This document shows positions 63,201-64,000 of a stretch of DNA of 64,000 bases, piece by piece. Below the pieces are notes generated by a model. The model saw only the letters and a program-made list of their open reading frames with translations. It ran no database searches and was not told where the DNA came from. Position 1 is the stretch's first letter; each line of letters opens with the position of its first letter. Both the position numbers and the translations under genes were made by a program. Origin of the DNA: Schizochytrium sp. TIO01 (taxonomy: Eukaryota; Sar; Bigyra; Thraustochytrida; Thraustochytriidae); the NCBI GenBank assembly GCA_004764695.1, contig SMSO01000035.1:184001-248000 (forward strand), written 5' to 3'.

Positions 63201-64000
63201 AGAATGGAAGAAAGAGGGAGGTGGCAAAAGAGTAGAGAAGAGTGTGATGGATTGGGAGAGAGAGTGTGAGGCCTGAAATCCTCGCGACGGCTCTCCCGCT
63301 TCGCCTCCTTATTTTATTCATTATTGATAACACAGGCCATCGCCATTTCTCTTTAATCATTTGTAAAGTATTGTTCTTCATCTACTTATGAGTAGAAGGA
63401 GCAATAAACATAGTTCTAAAAGATAATGAAAGAAGAAGGAGTTTAGTCTCTCCTCATTTCACTCGAGGTGCGTTGGAGTGAAGAGAGCAGAGGATGGATC
63501 GCAGTAAGAGTGGGTACGCTGCAGCTAGCGCTCGCGGCGCCGTGGAGTTTGAGAGAGAACCTCGTCATTGATGATATAATAATGTGACATGATGTGGTTT
63601 GATATGAGAGTATCTCAGAGATCAGAGGCGCTCGATCTGAGGCGATTGCTGCATCGTGCGATTAGCTCAAGAAGGGCCAACGAGAGGGCGTATCTTGAGC
63701 CAAATTCGAGGGCTTTGGGCATATTGAGTGATACTTATCAAGCTCATGCCTCGCTCGGAAAGGGCATCTCCTTTAGTTTACTTTATCTTTTATTTTGTCT
63801 TTTATTTTAAAATCAAATTTATTTTTAAGTTTGTTAGTCTGTTATTTTAAAGTTTAAGTTTGCTAATTTGTTAATTTGCAATTTCTGCTTCAGGCTTTCA
63901 TTCTGTATATATAAGAAACGCTTAGAGAGAGTTATTATGTTAGCTCCAGACAACAAACAAGAGACATGACTCCTGTCTCTTGCTTTGTGCTCATTCGTTT
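60210..64000. other. End of the gene desert
   Basis: There is no recognisable gene. A purine-rich AAAG tract lies at about 63,120-63,215 on the plus strand. A possible two-exon 64-codon frame (61,097-61,144 joined to 61,369-61,515) has good splice signals but no similarity I know. Stretches at about 61,900-62,340 are GC-rich. Confidence 0.4.

Noticed and set aside
1-64000. CRISPR arrays, bacterial operons, insertion sequences, transposase or reverse-transcriptase genes
   Set aside because: None was seen. The DNA is eukaryotic, and the tandem repeats are microsatellites or minisatellites without spacers.

Overview
This window is nuclear DNA of a eukaryote, probably a unicellular protist. Several genes have short spliceosomal introns with GTAAGT-type donors, while most large genes are intronless over the visible span. 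The proteins include a class C GPCR, an RGS domain, a DENN domain, a Tctex-type dynein light chain, a HORMA-domain meiotic protein and a mevalonate-pathway enzyme. Large intron-poor genes together with flagellar-type genes and a mevalonate route would suit a zoosporic stramenopile such as a thraustochytrid, but that assignment is inference from gene content only.

Layout. Positions 1-44,400 are gene-rich: a five-exon Hop1/HORMAD-like gene (-, 3' end outside the window), a secretory-pathway GT4 glycosyltransferase (+), a class C GPCR (-), about 5.5 kb without a recognisable gene, a GLG1-like single-pass cysteine-rich protein (+), a three-exon Tctex1 dynein light chain (+), an LRR/coiled-coil protein (-), a DENN protein (-), mevalonate diphosphate decarboxylase (-), a tentative small two-exon gene (+), a membrane-anchored CS-domain protein (-), a NOL11-like SSU-processome protein (+), a double-PH protein (-), and a giant ion channel (+). 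From about 44.4 kb to the end (nearly 20 kb) I find no convincing gene. This part is dense in tetranucleotide and trinucleotide microsatellites and holds an internal (TTAGG)10 array.

Most striking gene. The 8.6-kb reading frame at 35,774-44,365 encodes four complete CNG/KCNH-like K+ channel units in one chain, with filters GFGD, GYGD, GYGD and GYGN, each followed by a C-linker and cNBD-like region. An RGS domain is fused behind the fourth unit. Single-chain four-repeat CNG-like K+ channels (CNGK) are known from animals and relatives; I know of none with an RGS domain.

Second point. The class C GPCR carries three copies of a four-cysteine module between its ligand-binding domain and 7TM domain. 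The neighbouring, convergently transcribed glycosyltransferase has a luminal domain with a similar cysteine signature. Linking the GPCR to the RGS-bearing channel through G-protein signalling is a hypothesis suggested by domain content only; the two genes lie about 28 kb apart. The Tctex1 light chain and the LRR/coiled-coil protein lie tail to tail and both fit a flagellar or basal-body role.
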